Source: Streptomyces roseifaciens (GTDB lineage Bacteria > Actinomycetota > Actinomycetes > Streptomycetales > Streptomycetaceae). From it: a stretch of 64,000 nucleotides of DNA. Made by a program: the position numbers and the translations under genes. The notes under the pieces are model-generated. The model saw only the letters and a program-made list of their open reading frames with translations. It was not told the origin of the DNA and searched no databases. The DNA lies in the NCBI RefSeq assembly GCF_001445655.1, contig NZ_LNBE01000002.1, forward strand, positions 806,001-870,000. Reading direction: 5' to 3'. Of this stretch, positions 1-8,967 are shown piece by piece (position 1 is the first letter of the stretch; every line of letters begins with the position of its first letter).

Positions 1-207
1 TCCGGCCTGAGCTATGCGGAAGCGGCCGAGGCTCTGGGCGTGGCCGTCGGCACCGTACGGTCGCGGCTGTTCCGGGCCCGCGAGCGCCTGCGCAAGCTCA
101 CCGAACAGGAGCTCCGGCAACACGCTGCCGAGATGGCGGCCCGGCGGCCCGAGCGCCTCCACCTGCACCTGAACCTGAACCGGCCGAACGAGAAGTGGAA
201 CCGATGA
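1..207 (+). CDS. ECF RNA polymerase sigma factor, C-terminal end (partial)
   Basis: The window opens inside a reading frame whose last 68 residues form a sigma region 4 helix-turn-helix (LSYAEAAEALGV followed by GTVRSRLFRAR), the part of an ECF sigma factor that contacts the -35 promoter element. The basic RARERLRKL tail is typical of the family. The stop codon (205-207) overlaps the ATG of the next gene at 204, so the two are probably translationally coupled. Only the end is visible, so the ECF subgroup cannot be assigned. Confidence 0.85.
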   Translation, partial: SGLSYAEAAEALGVAVGTVRSRLFRARERLRKLTEQELRQHAAEMAARRPERLHLHLNLNRPNEKWNR

Positions 208-1241
208 TGCGTATCTCCCGGCGGCCCCAAGAGCCGCTCGACCACGGCGACTTCGACCTGCTGCTTCCCCGGCAGGACGAGACCGCCCTGCCCAAGGCCC
301 GGCAGGACCTGCTCGAAGAGGCCCTGTGGGCCGAGGTGCACCGGACCGCCCTGTGCGCACCGCGCTCCCTTGCGCGCCGCACGGCCTGGATTGCGCTGCC
401 GGCCGCCACAGCCGTGATAGCGGGCGCCGTGATCGTTGCCCCGGGCAGCTCGGGTACCTCGGGTACGGACACCCGCCCGCCGAAGGCCGGTGCGAAGCTG
501 CAACCCGGCACCTCCAAAGGCCTGTCGGCGACCGTCGACCGCATCTCGCTCGCGGCGGCACGGCAGCCGGCCCTGGAGCCCCGGCAGGACCAGTACATCT
601 ACGTGGAGAGCAAGGTGACGGGCGGGCGGGTCGACAGGGCGGGCGGTAAGGAGAAGCTCGCGGTGACTCCGCTGCACTCGCGCCAGGTCTGGCACTCGCC
701 CGACGGCCTCAAGAGCTTCATCTATGAGCCCGGCCATGAATTCATGGACAAGAACGGCGAGGACCTCGACCTCGAGCGTGCCGATGACGTCACCGATCGG
801 GGCTCCTACAACAGCGTCAAGGCGCTCCCCACCGACCCCGACGTCCTGCTCAAGCGCCTCTACCAGGGGGGCAGGATGGGCGACCCGCAGGCCGACTGGA
901 CGGCGTTCGGGGAGATAGGCCAGCTGTTGGAGGAGCAGATCGCGGCGCCGAAGATCAGCGCCGCACTGTTCAAGGCGGCTGCCAAGATCCCGGGCGTCAC
1001 GCTCGTGGACAAGGCTGCCGACGCGACCGGCCGGCCCGGTGTCGCAATCACTTTTACCGGCCCCGAGAGCCGTCAGGAGTGGATCTTCGACAGGAACACC
1101 TATGCGTACCTCGGCCAGCGTGACGTGCTGGTCAAGCCGTATCGGGGTCTCGAACCCGGCGCCGTCACCTACGAGACCGTGGTCATCAAGCGAGCCGTGG
1201 TCGACGCGAAGAAGGAACTCCCCGACGGCACGACGCTCTGA
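204..1241 (+). CDS. CU044_5270-type membrane-anchored protein, sigma-factor partner
   Basis: A protein of about 345 residues. It has a short cytoplasmic N-terminus, one transmembrane segment (WIALPAATAVIAGAVIVAP, about residues 60-80), and a large extracytoplasmic domain. This architecture, and the repeated pattern of lying directly after an ECF sigma gene, matches the CU044_5270 family. Function is unknown; an anti-sigma-like or signal-sensing role is inference from context only. The frame can begin at GTG 195, but ATG 204 or 207 is preferred because it creates an ATGA overlap with the sigma stop. A hairpin terminator follows immediately, so the pair looks like the end of a transcription unit. 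Confidence 0.75.
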   Translation: MMRISRRPQEPLDHGDFDLLLPRQDETALPKARQDLLEEALWAEVHRTALCAPRSLARRTAWIALPAATAVIAGAVIVAPGSSGTSGTDTRPPKAGAKLQPGTSKGLSATVDRISLAAARQPALEPRQDQYIYVESKVTGGRVDRAGGKEKLAVTPLHSRQVWHSPDGLKSFIYEPGHEFMDKNGEDLDLERADDVTDRGSYNSVKALPTDPDVLLKRLYQGGRMGDPQADWTAFGEIGQLLEEQIAAPKISAALFKAAAKIPGVTLVDKAADATGRPGVAITFTGPESRQEWIFDRNTYAYLGQRDVLVKPYRGLEPGAVTYETVVIKRAVVDAKKELPDGTTL

Positions 1242-1272
1242 GCTGATCCGGACCCCGAGCGTCTGGATCAGC
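1242..1272 (+). terminator. Hairpin terminator after the sigma/CU044_5270 pair
   Basis: GCTGATCC (1242-1249) pairs with GGATCAGC (1265-1272). The stem continues through a G-T pair and GAC/GTC to a short loop. It starts one base after the stop codon of the preceding gene. No U-tract follows, as is usual in Streptomyces. Confidence 0.6.
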
Positions 1273-1351
1273 AGCCGCACCTGCCCGAGGGGCCTCGCTC
1301 GCCGCGGCGGTTCCGGGCCGGCTACCGGTCCCTGCTCGCTTCCCCGCCATG

Positions 1352-1594
1352 TCAGGTGTGGTCGCGAGCGATGAAGAGCTTGAACAACTTCGCCAGCGAG
1401 GTCTTCCCCGTGTTGTTACGGCCGACGCACAACGTCACCTTGTCAGTGAAGGAGAGCTCGGTCTCACGTAGCAGCCTGAAGTTGGCGATGACGGCCTTGG
1501 CCGGCCGGGGTGGCGTCGAAAGGCTGAGGCCGGGTGACCCGGCAAAGCCGTCTCGCTGCCCCGGAATGGCACTGCCTGCACTGGTCTGAGTCAT
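1352..1594 (-). pseudogene. N-terminal fragment of an AAA/OLD-like ATPase
   Basis: An 80-residue frame carries the start of an SMC/OLD-like ATP-binding fold: a beta strand segment (VIANFRLLRETELSF) followed by a Walker A loop, GRNNTGKTS. The family normally runs several hundred residues and needs Walker B and signature motifs, which are absent. The frame stops about 15 residues after the P-loop, and no continuation is found in other frames downstream. I read it as a truncated relic of an ATPase gene, possibly a defence-type OLD family member. Family membership is from the P-loop context only. Confidence 0.5.
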
Positions 1595-1882
1595 CTCTCG
1601 GCTCCCGGTGTGCTTTCACCTCTGGGGCAACCAGGGAGAACGTGGCGAACGTACCGAGGAGCCCGTGTTATGCCACAGGCTCCGGGGCCGCATCCTGCCA
1701 CCAAAGGCCCGTAATTGAGCAATTCGCACATTGCGATCAATTCCTATCATGTCGACTCGGTGGTTAACGCCAAATGCCCAAATGATGCCAAATGTATTCG
1801 CGGCGCACTGTGCCCTTGGGCTCCTTACCGCCCATTTGGCGTGAGCGGCCCCGGCCTCGGTCCCCGCTGAACCAGCACTCGG

Positions 1883-2500
1883 CTATCGCTGCCGGTTGCG
1901 TCCGCTTTCAGCTGTCAGTACCTCGTGGCCGCCCTCGAGCCCGAGCACCAGATGGGGGTGTAAACAGCCCAGTGAGCGGGGCTCGGGGCGTGTTGTGGTG
2001 GTGGGCTTCGGGGGTTGGTGGTCCATAGGCTTGTTGGGGGCGAGGTAGAGGGTGCGGGTTTCGCTGGTGTTTGTGACGCTCGCTAAGACGAGCTTGTGGT
2101 CCTTGACGTGCCAGGTGCTTCCCTTCCCGCCGACGGCCTGCGCTTTTTCGCCTTGGATGGTGAAGGTGTGGACGTCTGAGTGCACGTGCCAGCGTCCTGT
2201 GGTGCAGCGAGTTGCCCGTTCGTCTGCCGGAAGGGCGGGGGCGATGGTGACGAAGCGGTGGGCTGCGAAGAAGCTCGCAACGATGATCAGGACACCTGCC
2301 GTGGTGATTGCGGTGATCAGGCGCCACCGGTCACGCGGCCGGGTAGCCGGCGGCGGGGTGGTGATTGCGGGGCGGCGTAGGAGGCGGGCCAGTGGGGCGG
2401 TCACAGCGAGGCTGAGCAGTGGTGCGGTGACCATCGTGGCGGCGACGTCCGCGTTGGCGACTGCCCTTGCCGGCGGCCAGAAGTAGCAGATGATGGGCAC
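1883..2500 (-). CDS. Hypothetical membrane protein, possibly the distal half of a broken gene
   Basis: A 205-residue frame with hydrophobic segments near residues 22-40 (VTAPLLSLAVTAPLARLL) and 65-84 (ITAITTAGVLIIVASFFAA), then a soluble domain with a threonine/proline-rich tail. I recognise no family. Its frame continues upstream through a TGA at 2513-2515 into residues (PVLHAVSVTVLW) that read like an uninterrupted membrane protein. The present start may therefore be the distal part of a gene disrupted by a Trp-to-stop change. It belongs to a tight minus-strand row with the ORFs at 2527, 2833 and 3247. Confidence 0.4.
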   Translation of the reverse strand: MPIICYFWPPARAVANADVAATMVTAPLLSLAVTAPLARLLRRPAITTPPPATRPRDRWRLITAITTAGVLIIVASFFAAHRFVTIAPALPADERATRCTTGRWHVHSDVHTFTIQGEKAQAVGGKGSTWHVKDHKLVLASVTNTSETRTLYLAPNKPMDHQPPKPTTTTRPEPRSLGCLHPHLVLGLEGGHEVLTAESGRNRQR

Positions 2501-2526
2501 GAAGGTGACGGCTCACCACAAGACAG

Positions 2527-2826
2527 TCACGGACACCGCGTGGAGTACAGGTGCGCGGTAACCGAATCGGGCGGCCAGGGCTTGCCGCAGCGCATCACCC
2601 CCTGGGCGCCGCGGTGCCCACCTGGCCGGTCGTGGGCAGGCGCCAGGGGGCGCAGCCGGGACTGCTCGCCGGGGCTGCCGAGGTTCTCGGGTGCTGTTCG
2701 CGTGGCCGGTGTGCCCGTCTGCCATGCCGGAGCGGTGACCACGATCCACCGGCACAGCAATGCCTGCAGAACGGCCAGGAGGGCGATGAAGCACACTTCT
2801 GCCAGCCAGAGGCGGTCGGTGTCCAT
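2527..2826 (-). CDS. Hypothetical small membrane protein, probably the proximal half of a broken gene
   Basis: A 99-residue frame with a clear N-terminal transmembrane segment (VCFIALLAVLQALLC, residues 11-25). The C-terminal third looks like random GC-rich translation. A neighbouring frame over the same DNA, ending at 2513, reads more naturally there (ALAARFGYRAPVLHAVSV) and is in phase with the ORF at 1883-2500. A frameshift around 2570-2640 plus the TGA at 2513 would unite these pieces into one membrane protein. Function unknown. Confidence 0.35.
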   Translation of the reverse strand: MDTDRLWLAEVCFIALLAVLQALLCRWIVVTAPAWQTGTPATRTAPENLGSPGEQSRLRPLAPAHDRPGGHRGAQGVMRCGKPWPPDSVTAHLYSTRCP

Positions 2827-2832
2827 GAATGT

Positions 2833-3228
2833 TCAGAGCCGCAACCACGCACCGGTACGGTCCCGGTGAGCTGCCAGACGCCACATGGCCGGCCCGATGA
2901 CCGCTGCGATGATCAGCCCGATCGTCAGGCCCTCGATTGTTGAGCGGCCCAGGCGGGCGGTGTCGTCGGTCACCACGGTGAAGGCGCTGTCGAGGGGGAA
3001 GACCGCGATGCCGGCCGCCACGCCGGTGGCGGCTGCCCGCCACGGACTGGACCGGTCCACCACCCACGGGTCGGCCGCGGCCGCCCGACGCTTGCCGGGA
3101 CTGGGGTGGACCCACGGGAAACGTCCGGTCGGCAGGCACGCCCAGACCCTCTCCGGCAACTTGGCGCGAGCATCGGCTTGCAGCTCCCGTGTGCGCATGA
3201 CGGAACCGAACAACAAGAACACCACCAC
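2833..3228 (-). CDS. Hypothetical membrane protein
   Basis: 131 residues with an N-terminal hydrophobic start (MVVFLLFGSVM), a central polar stretch, and two probable membrane segments (TGVAAGIAVFPL; IEGLTIGLIIAAVIGPAMW). No recognised domain. The stop lies 6 bases before the next ORF and the start 18 bases after the previous one, so it is part of a compact minus-strand group. Coding status is supported by hydrophobic patterning and packing, not by homology. Confidence 0.4.
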   Translation of the reverse strand: MVVFLLFGSVMRTRELQADARAKLPERVWACLPTGRFPWVHPSPGKRRAAAADPWVVDRSSPWRAAATGVAAGIAVFPLDSAFTVVTDDTARLGRSTIEGLTIGLIIAAVIGPAMWRLAAHRDRTGAWLRL

Positions 3229-3246
3229 GCCCAGGGCAACCAGGCG

Positions 3247-3486
3247 TCACAGGTCCTTGCCGAGATAGCGGCTCATGTCATCGGCCCCCACCGCGACAAG
3301 GTGGGGCAGCACCACGACGGGGACGAACGCCAGCGCCATGCCCACCGCCAGCCGGCTGACCTCTACATCCCGCAGCATCAGGCCTCGCAGATAACACCCA
3401 CCCCACCGGCGCCGCTGATCCCGCCGCGGGAGCGAGGCGAACACATCCGCAACGAACTCCGTCAACTCACCCCGGAGCCGTTCCAC
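3247..3486 (-). pseudogene. IS701-type transposase N-terminal remnant fused to unrelated sequence
   Basis: The first ~38 residues (RGELTEFVADVFASL, then PRRDQRRRW and CYLRGLML) match the conserved N-terminus of actinobacterial IS701-family DDE transposases as I know them. After the RGLML motif the expected sequence is lost, and the frame continues into a hydrophobic segment (VGMALAFVPVVVLPHLV). No DDE catalytic region is present. The start codon lies directly after the helicase stop (3487-3489). The element therefore seems to have landed at, or recombined with, the 3' end of the helicase gene and then been deleted. Confidence 0.55.
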
Positions 3487-6400
3487 CTAGTCCTGGTCAT
3501 TGGCCGCCGGCGGCCAGGATGCGCGGTCACGCAGGTGGTTGAATTCCACCAGTTCGCGGGCGAGGACGTCGAAATGGGGGAGCGGGGCCCACAAGCTGCG
3601 CTCACCGATGACGTAGAGGCGGCGCTTGGCACGGCTCGCGGCGACGTTGAGCAGATGGGGGGTGCGGGCCGCCCACTCGCGGGCCCCGGGACGGCCTCCG
3701 CCGAGTATGAGGATGACGACGTCGGCTTCCTTGCCTTGTGCTCGGTGGACGGTGGCGCAGCGGTCGTCGAGGAGTTCAGCGGTCCAGCCTTCACGGCCGC
3801 GGCAGACCTTCTTGCACTCGGCGACGAGGGCCCGGAACGGGGCGATGACGCGTACGCGCTCGACGCCGACGCCGTGCCGGTCCAGAAGGCCGAGGACGAA
3901 CTCGAAGGCACGGCGGTCGCGTTCGCCCCACGGGGCGTCAGCCGGGCGGGCGGGGTCGTCTGTGTTGAGCCAGCGGCTGGGCAGCAGCCCGCCCCGTTCC
4001 CCGTCGGGGAACGCCTGTTGCGCGGTGCCGTAGACCATGAGGCCGTCGTACGCGACCTCATTGCTGACGGTGAACATCGGTTCTTCGCAGCGGCGGTGGA
4101 CTCGCAGCGGTGAACCCACCCAGACGTGGTCGTCGTCCCCGTCCGGGGCCGGCAGGTAGGTGCCGTAGCGGTTGGACCGGTCGGCCACGGCCTGGGCCGA
4201 GGTGGCCGAGGGCAGCCACCGCTCGTCGACGCCGTAGGCGCGCAGCAGCCGGCGTTGCAGAGCGGTGGGCATGGTGACGACGGGCTCGAGCTGGAGAGGA
4301 TCGCCGACCAGAACGGCACGGCGGGCGCGCCACAGTGCGCCCACGGCGGCCTGCGGGGTGGCCTGCCCGGCCTCGTCTACGAGCAGCCAGCCGATCGACT
4401 CCCGGCCGAGACGCGCGAACATGCTGCCGACGGAGGAGAACGTGGTGGAGACGACGGGCACCATGAGGAAGAGAGTCTGCCAGGCATGCTCGACCTCTTC
4501 GTCGGGCAGGGGTCCACTGTTTCCCGCCATCAGCTCCATCAGGACCTGGAGATTGCCGCGGACCCTCTTCGCAGCCCCGGCCACGAAGGCGCGGTGCAGG
4601 TCGAGGGCGCGCAGGAACAGGTCGCTGCGCGCGGTGGACCACGCCTCGTCGGACCAGGGGGAGCCGAGTTCCTGGTCGGCTTCGTCGAGGTGGAGCCAGT
4701 CGAGCGGCAGTGAGGGCAGGCTCCGAGCCGCCTGTTGCAGTTCGTGGTGGCGTTCGTTGAGCTCGGTTATGGCGGCCCGCAGGTCGTGGCGGGCTGCTTC
4801 AGCGGCCTGCCGGGCCCGCCGCAGTGCGGTGTCTGCCGCGGCCTGCCGGGCGCGCGTGGTCTGTTCGTGCGCGAGGGCGGCGGTGAGGCCGGCGGCGGCC
4901 TCGTCGACGGCGATGGCGGACCGGGAGTTCCGGCCCTCGGCCAGAGATTCGGCGCGTACGGCTGCGGCGACCTGCTCCAGGGAGTCGTCAAGGGCGGCGC
5001 GCTGCTGGACGAGCAATTGCGCGTTCTCGGCCCGGGCACGCTCTTGCTGCTCTTCGGCGGCCTGCCGGTTGGCGGAGCTCTGAAACAGGTGCCGTAGTCC
5101 GCCGCGCAGGCCCCGCTTGGCGGTAGGCGGTGTGTCCTGGCGTGCGGTGAGCACCGTGACGTACTCGCGGTGGTGCGCGGCCAGCTCACGAGCGGCCGAC
5201 AGGTCCGCACGGGCGGCGGCAAGCTCCTGCCGGGCTCGTGGTACGCGCTCGGTGGCCGCCCGGTGTCCGGCTTCGGCCGCCGCGGTGGCACTCCGGGCCG
5301 CGCCGGTGGCGACGGTGGCCCGTTCCAGGGCGGACGTCGCGGCGGTGACCTGCTGGTCTGTGCGGAACACGGCGGCTTCCAGGTCCGCGATCCGCTGCCC
5401 GGTCGACGGAGACTCGACGGCTATCAGCGCCGAGGCCAGCCGGGCACGCTCGGTACGCAGGCGCTCGACCTCGGCCTGGGCGGTGCGGAACGCGGCGACG
5501 GCGGCGGTCCACGACGGCACGGGCTCGGCGGGCCCGGCCGCCGAGTCCCGGTTCGCCGCGTCCCGGTCCGCCGGGGCGGCGGGGCGCCGGCTGCCGGGCG
5601 GAGTCCTCGGCGGGATCCAGTCACTCAGGACAGCCTGCATGCCGCGCAGTGGTGGCAGTCCTGCTGCGGACCGGGCGGCAGCCTCCTTCTCCGGCAGCCG
5701 GCCCCACCAGAACCGGTCGCCGAACTCCTTGCGGTTGGCCTTGTTCCCGAGCACCGCCGCGACCAGGCCCCACGCTTGGCCGCCGAGGAGGGCGGAGGCG
5801 AGGTCGGAGAAATGGTCGGGGCCGCCGTGCCAGTGCTCACCGAGCGCGCCGATGCCGGGCAGCTCGGCGGTGATGTTCTCGACCGCGCCGTTGTTGGAGG
5901 AGGCGACCACGATCTCGAACCCGGTCAGCCGAGGGTCGAGCCGCGACACGAATCGCGCGTGTTTGCCCTGCCGGTCCTTGCCTCGCCACGCCGGACCGTT
6001 AAATGCCTGTGCGGGCCGGTCGAACGTCGCCAACACCGCTGCCCGCTCGACCACCAGCGCGGCGACCAGGTCGCGCAACATCGTCGTCTTGCCCGTGCCG
6101 GGCGGGCCGTTCACGGAGAACATCCCCCCTTCGGTGCCTGTGCGGTCGGCGAGCATCCGGTCGACCGCGAACTGCTGGCTCAGCGCGAGCGGGAACCGCG
6201 CTGGTGCGGGCCACCGCCCCGGCGGAACCAGCTCCGGACTCACCCCGGTCAGGACGACTCCCCGCTCCTGGCGCACATCAGTCCGCATCCCCACGGCAAT
6301 GGCATCGTGCTCGGTCAGATACGCGTCCAGTGCCGGGCCGACCCCCTTGCCGAGGGCCCCGGCGACCCGGGCGAGATCCGGAGGGAGCAGGCTGTTGAGG

Positions 6401-7485
6401 AAAGGCGCTGCGGCGGCGACCTTCGCCTGTGGGTCCCGAGGCCGGTGGACCAGCCTGCTCCGCACCCTGATCACCTGGGGCCGCAGATGGTCCTGCACCC
6501 CGCACAGGTCGGCGATCTGCGCGGTCAGGGCGACGAGATCGGCGAGCGTGAGCGCGCGGGGACCAGAGCCACCCCTGTGCGCCTCCGGCATGTCCGCAGG
6601 GTCGGCCGGCGCCCGCTCGGGAACACTCCCGCCACCCTCCGGATGCCCGGACTCGGCATGGTCCCCGGCGGGCCGGCGGGCCGCTGCCCAGTCGGCGGCG
6701 CGGCGCACCAGGGGTTCAGCCGCGCCCTGCAGGACGGCGCCGACGACCTCGCCGAACAGGGCCCCGACCGCGCCGACTGCGGCTTCGCCCAGGATCTCGC
6801 CGAGCAGTCGCTGCCAGCTCACGCGGCCGGCCCCGGCCCCGGCCGCAGTTCCCGGCCCACGGCCGGAGCCGGGCCGCTGCCCGTACGCCGTGCCGTGAGG
6901 CGGGGCGGCGGAGCCGTAGGGAATCGCGGTGGCCGTCAGCTCGTCGATCGCCGTGCCGAACGCGTCGTCGAGGTCCTCGAAACCGTCCAGCCAGCCCGGC
7001 GCGGAGGGTCCCGGATCGAACAGGCGGCCGGTCGCCCAGGCACAGGCGGAGATCACGGACGTGTCCTCGACCGGTCGCCCCTGATCGTCCAGGACCAGGG
7101 CGAACATCGCGCTCTGGCCCGGCAACGTCAGCTCGGACTGCGGCACACCGGGATCCGGATCAGTCCCCGCGGGCAACACCGCGATCATCGCCTGACGGAG
7201 CAGCTCCAGATCGAAGACCCCGCAGTAGATTTCGTGCCGCCACATCCGGCCGTACGGCGCCCGGGGCGCGCCCGTCTCCGGGTGGTCGGCATCCCACGGC
7301 AGGTGCGGTGGTATCCGTCCCGGCAGCGGCGTCAGGTCGACGACGTACTCGTCCCTCGGGCCGGACCGTGCGGCGGAGCGCCGCCGGGGCAACGCCGGGA
7401 TGCTCGGCGGTCCGAACAGCTCGATAGCGCGCCAGCACTCCAGCAACGCTTCCCGGCGGCGGTCCTGCCCCTGTCCGCTCCGCAC
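3487..7485 (-). CDS. Large UPF1/DNA2-like superfamily 1 helicase with central coiled coil
   Basis: A 1,332-residue protein. An N-terminal domain of unknown function (about 1-380) precedes a split SF1 helicase core. Walker A GPPGTGKTT has its lysine near residue 466. Walker B DEAGQA is near 1037-1042, followed by GDPLQLEPV. The C-terminal motifs APFRALV, HRAQGKEADVVI and NVAASRAKRRL are all intact. Between motifs I and II lies a long alanine/arginine/glutamate-rich coiled coil (about 640-920). Presumed role: ATP-driven translocation on nucleic acid. The size, the insertion and the neighbouring transposase relics resemble helicases of mobile or defence loci, but no partner nuclease is visible. 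The start is uncertain (GTG 7485 assumed). Confidence 0.8.
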   Translation of the reverse strand: MRSGQGQDRRREALLECWRAIELFGPPSIPALPRRRSAARSGPRDEYVVDLTPLPGRIPPHLPWDADHPETGAPRAPYGRMWRHEIYCGVFDLELLRQAMIAVLPAGTDPDPGVPQSELTLPGQSAMFALVLDDQGRPVEDTSVISACAWATGRLFDPGPSAPGWLDGFEDLDDAFGTAIDELTATAIPYGSAAPPHGTAYGQRPGSGRGPGTAAGAGAGRVSWQRLLGEILGEAAVGAVGALFGEVVGAVLQGAAEPLVRRAADWAAARRPAGDHAESGHPEGGGSVPERAPADPADMPEAHRGGSGPRALTLADLVALTAQIADLCGVQDHLRPQVIRVRSRLVHRPRDPQAKVAAAAPFLNSLLPPDLARVAGALGKGVGPALDAYLTEHDAIAVGMRTDVRQERGVVLTGVSPELVPPGRWPAPARFPLALSQQFAVDRMLADRTGTEGGMFSVNGPPGTGKTTMLRDLVAALVVERAAVLATFDRPAQAFNGPAWRGKDRQGKHARFVSRLDPRLTGFEIVVASSNNGAVENITAELPGIGALGEHWHGGPDHFSDLASALLGGQAWGLVAAVLGNKANRKEFGDRFWWGRLPEKEAAARSAAGLPPLRGMQAVLSDWIPPRTPPGSRRPAAPADRDAANRDSAAGPAEPVPSWTAAVAAFRTAQAEVERLRTERARLASALIAVESPSTGQRIADLEAAVFRTDQQVTAATSALERATVATGAARSATAAAEAGHRAATERVPRARQELAAARADLSAARELAAHHREYVTVLTARQDTPPTAKRGLRGGLRHLFQSSANRQAAEEQQERARAENAQLLVQQRAALDDSLEQVAAAVRAESLAEGRNSRSAIAVDEAAAGLTAALAHEQTTRARQAAADTALRRARQAAEAARHDLRAAITELNERHHELQQAARSLPSLPLDWLHLDEADQELGSPWSDEAWSTARSDLFLRALDLHRAFVAGAAKRVRGNLQVLMELMAGNSGPLPDEEVEHAWQTLFLMVPVVSTTFSSVGSMFARLGRESIGWLLVDEAGQATPQAAVGALWRARRAVLVGDPLQLEPVVTMPTALQRRLLRAYGVDERWLPSATSAQAVADRSNRYGTYLPAPDGDDDHVWVGSPLRVHRRCEEPMFTVSNEVAYDGLMVYGTAQQAFPDGERGGLLPSRWLNTDDPARPADAPWGERDRRAFEFVLGLLDRHGVGVERVRVIAPFRALVAECKKVCRGREGWTAELLDDRCATVHRAQGKEADVVILILGGGRPGAREWAARTPHLLNVAASRAKRRLYVIGERSLWAPLPHFDVLARELVEFNHLRDRASWPPAANDQD

Positions 7486-7802
7486 CCCCCGGCCCCCTGT
7501 CCAACGCGCGGCACCCGGCCGCTCCCCTTGCCGATCAGCTGTCCGTCGAATCTACCGGACCTCCATCAGGCCGGGTCCCGGCAAGCTGGGATACAGCTCG
7601 GCGACAAGTACAAGTACGTGTGTCGGCTTCGGCTCGGCGAGCACATCTGCCGGACGCGCCGCGGTAATCGATTGCCGGGAGTGGATGGTCGCGTCCGGAT
7701 GCGGATAAGGCGGAGCGGTGGCGGCTCCTAGTGCTGTGACCGCATTGGTTCGCCGGGTTGCTCGTTGTGCTGGTAGGAAGCAACGGCCAGCGAGGGGCGG
7801 GG
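7486..7802. other. Intergenic region between helicase and IS630 relic
   Basis: About 300 bases with no convincing gene. The stretch from about 7730 leads into the IS630-like relic and probably contains its left end. The helicase promoter should lie in 7486-7700 on the minus strand, but I see no clear consensus. Confidence 0.35.
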
Positions 7803-8529
7803 ATGGCGGCACTGGTCAGGGTTCGTCGGTTGACCGAGCAGGAGGGGCAGAAACTGCAGCGGATCGTGCGGCTGGGCACTACGAGTGCGGTGCGGTTCCG
7901 GCGGGCGATGCTGCTGCTGGCTTCGACCGGCGGGAACACCGTCCCGGTCATCGCGCGTCTGGTCCAGGCGGACGAGGACACCGTCCGGGACGTGATCCAC
8001 AGCTTCAACGAGATGGGGCTGGCCTGTCTGGACCCTCGGTGGGCGGGAGGCCGTCCCCGCCTGCTCAACCGTGACGACGAGGACTTCGTCGCCGAGACGG
8101 CCACCACTCGTCCGACCATGCTGGGCCTGCTCGTCCGCCGCGGGATCTCCTTCCAGCGGACCAAGACCTGGAAGGAATCCCCGGACCCGGACTTCGACGT
8201 GAAGCTGGACCGGATCGAGTACGCGATCAACGAGCGGCCGGACCGCACCTTTGCTTTCGACGAGTTCGGCCGCTCGGTATCCGTCCGACCGGCGGCTCGT
8301 GCTGGGCACCGGCCGCCCGGACCGGCTGTCGGCCACTTATCGCCGCACCCACGGGATCACCTATTTCCACGGCTGTTACTCGGTCGGTGACGACCGGCTC
8401 TGGGGCGTTGTCCGACGGCGCAAGGGCATCGACCACACCTGGGCGGCCCTGCGGTCGATCCGCGCGGCTCGCCCGGACGGCGCCCCCATCTTTCTGGCGG
8501 CCGAATTCGCCCGGGCCGGTGTCCTGTAG
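7803..8529 (+). pseudogene. IS630-family transposase relic, internally deleted and frameshifted
   Basis: The frame from ATG 7803 begins with the IS630 N-terminal helix-turn-helix region (VRRLTEQEG, VRFRRAMLLLAS, IARLVQADEDTVRDVIHSF). It jumps from TRPTMLGLL directly to GISFQRTKTWKESPDPDFD, so the linker before the DDE domain is deleted. The first catalytic-strand motif, RTFAFDEFG, is present. Homology then shifts frame near 8290-8315 and continues as RTHGITYFHGCYSVGDD, LWGVVRRRKG and RAARPDGAPIF, after which it is lost before the last catalytic residues. The element cannot encode a functional transposase. Confidence 0.8.
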
Positions 8530-8913
8530 GCTCGCATTTCGCCTGCCCCTTTCTCATTGACCGTGGCCTTTGTCCGGCCCAAGGGACGGCGGGATGAGAC
8601 GAACTCCCCTCTGATCGTTGACTCGTGGTAGTGCTGATCCCGGTCTCGGTCTATGCAGCGGCTCTCTCCAACCTGATGGTGGAGACGCCGCAGCCGATCG
8701 GGACCGGGGTTTCTGCTCCCAGTTCTTGCTGCTCGGGGGTGGGGTATGTCGCGCGTGGTCGGCGAAGTCTCGATGAGCCTCCGTCGTACGGACGGGAAAC
8801 CCGCCAGACCTCTGAGGGGATCAAAAAAGAGTGGGGTGGTTATGCCCTGATCGGCAGTCTGTCGATGCCTTCGAACCCGGTGACACCACCCCGAGCCGGG
8901 GGAGAGCTGCTGA
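8530..8913. other. Intergenic region without recognisable gene
   Basis: About 380 bases between the IS630 relic and the terminator of the catabolic operon. Frames exist on both strands but show neither family signatures nor plausible codon structure. It is probably residual mobile-element or decayed DNA. Confidence 0.3.
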
Positions 8914-8943
8914 GCCGCCGGCCGGTCTTGGCCGGTCGGCGGC
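8914..8943 (-). terminator. Hairpin terminator of the acyl-CoA operon
   Basis: GCCGCCG (8914-8920) pairs with CGGCGGC (8937-8943). The stem extends through a G-T pair and CCGG/CCGG, giving about 12 bp with a 6-base loop. It lies 24 bases past the minus-strand stop of the last operon gene (8968). Confidence 0.6.
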
Positions 8944-8967
8944 GAGGCAGGGCGTGGGGGCGAGGGG

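Noticed and set aside
5170..7731. Long plus-strand frames opposite the helicase
   Set aside because: These are shadow frames; the minus strand carries all SF1 helicase motifs in one uninterrupted frame.
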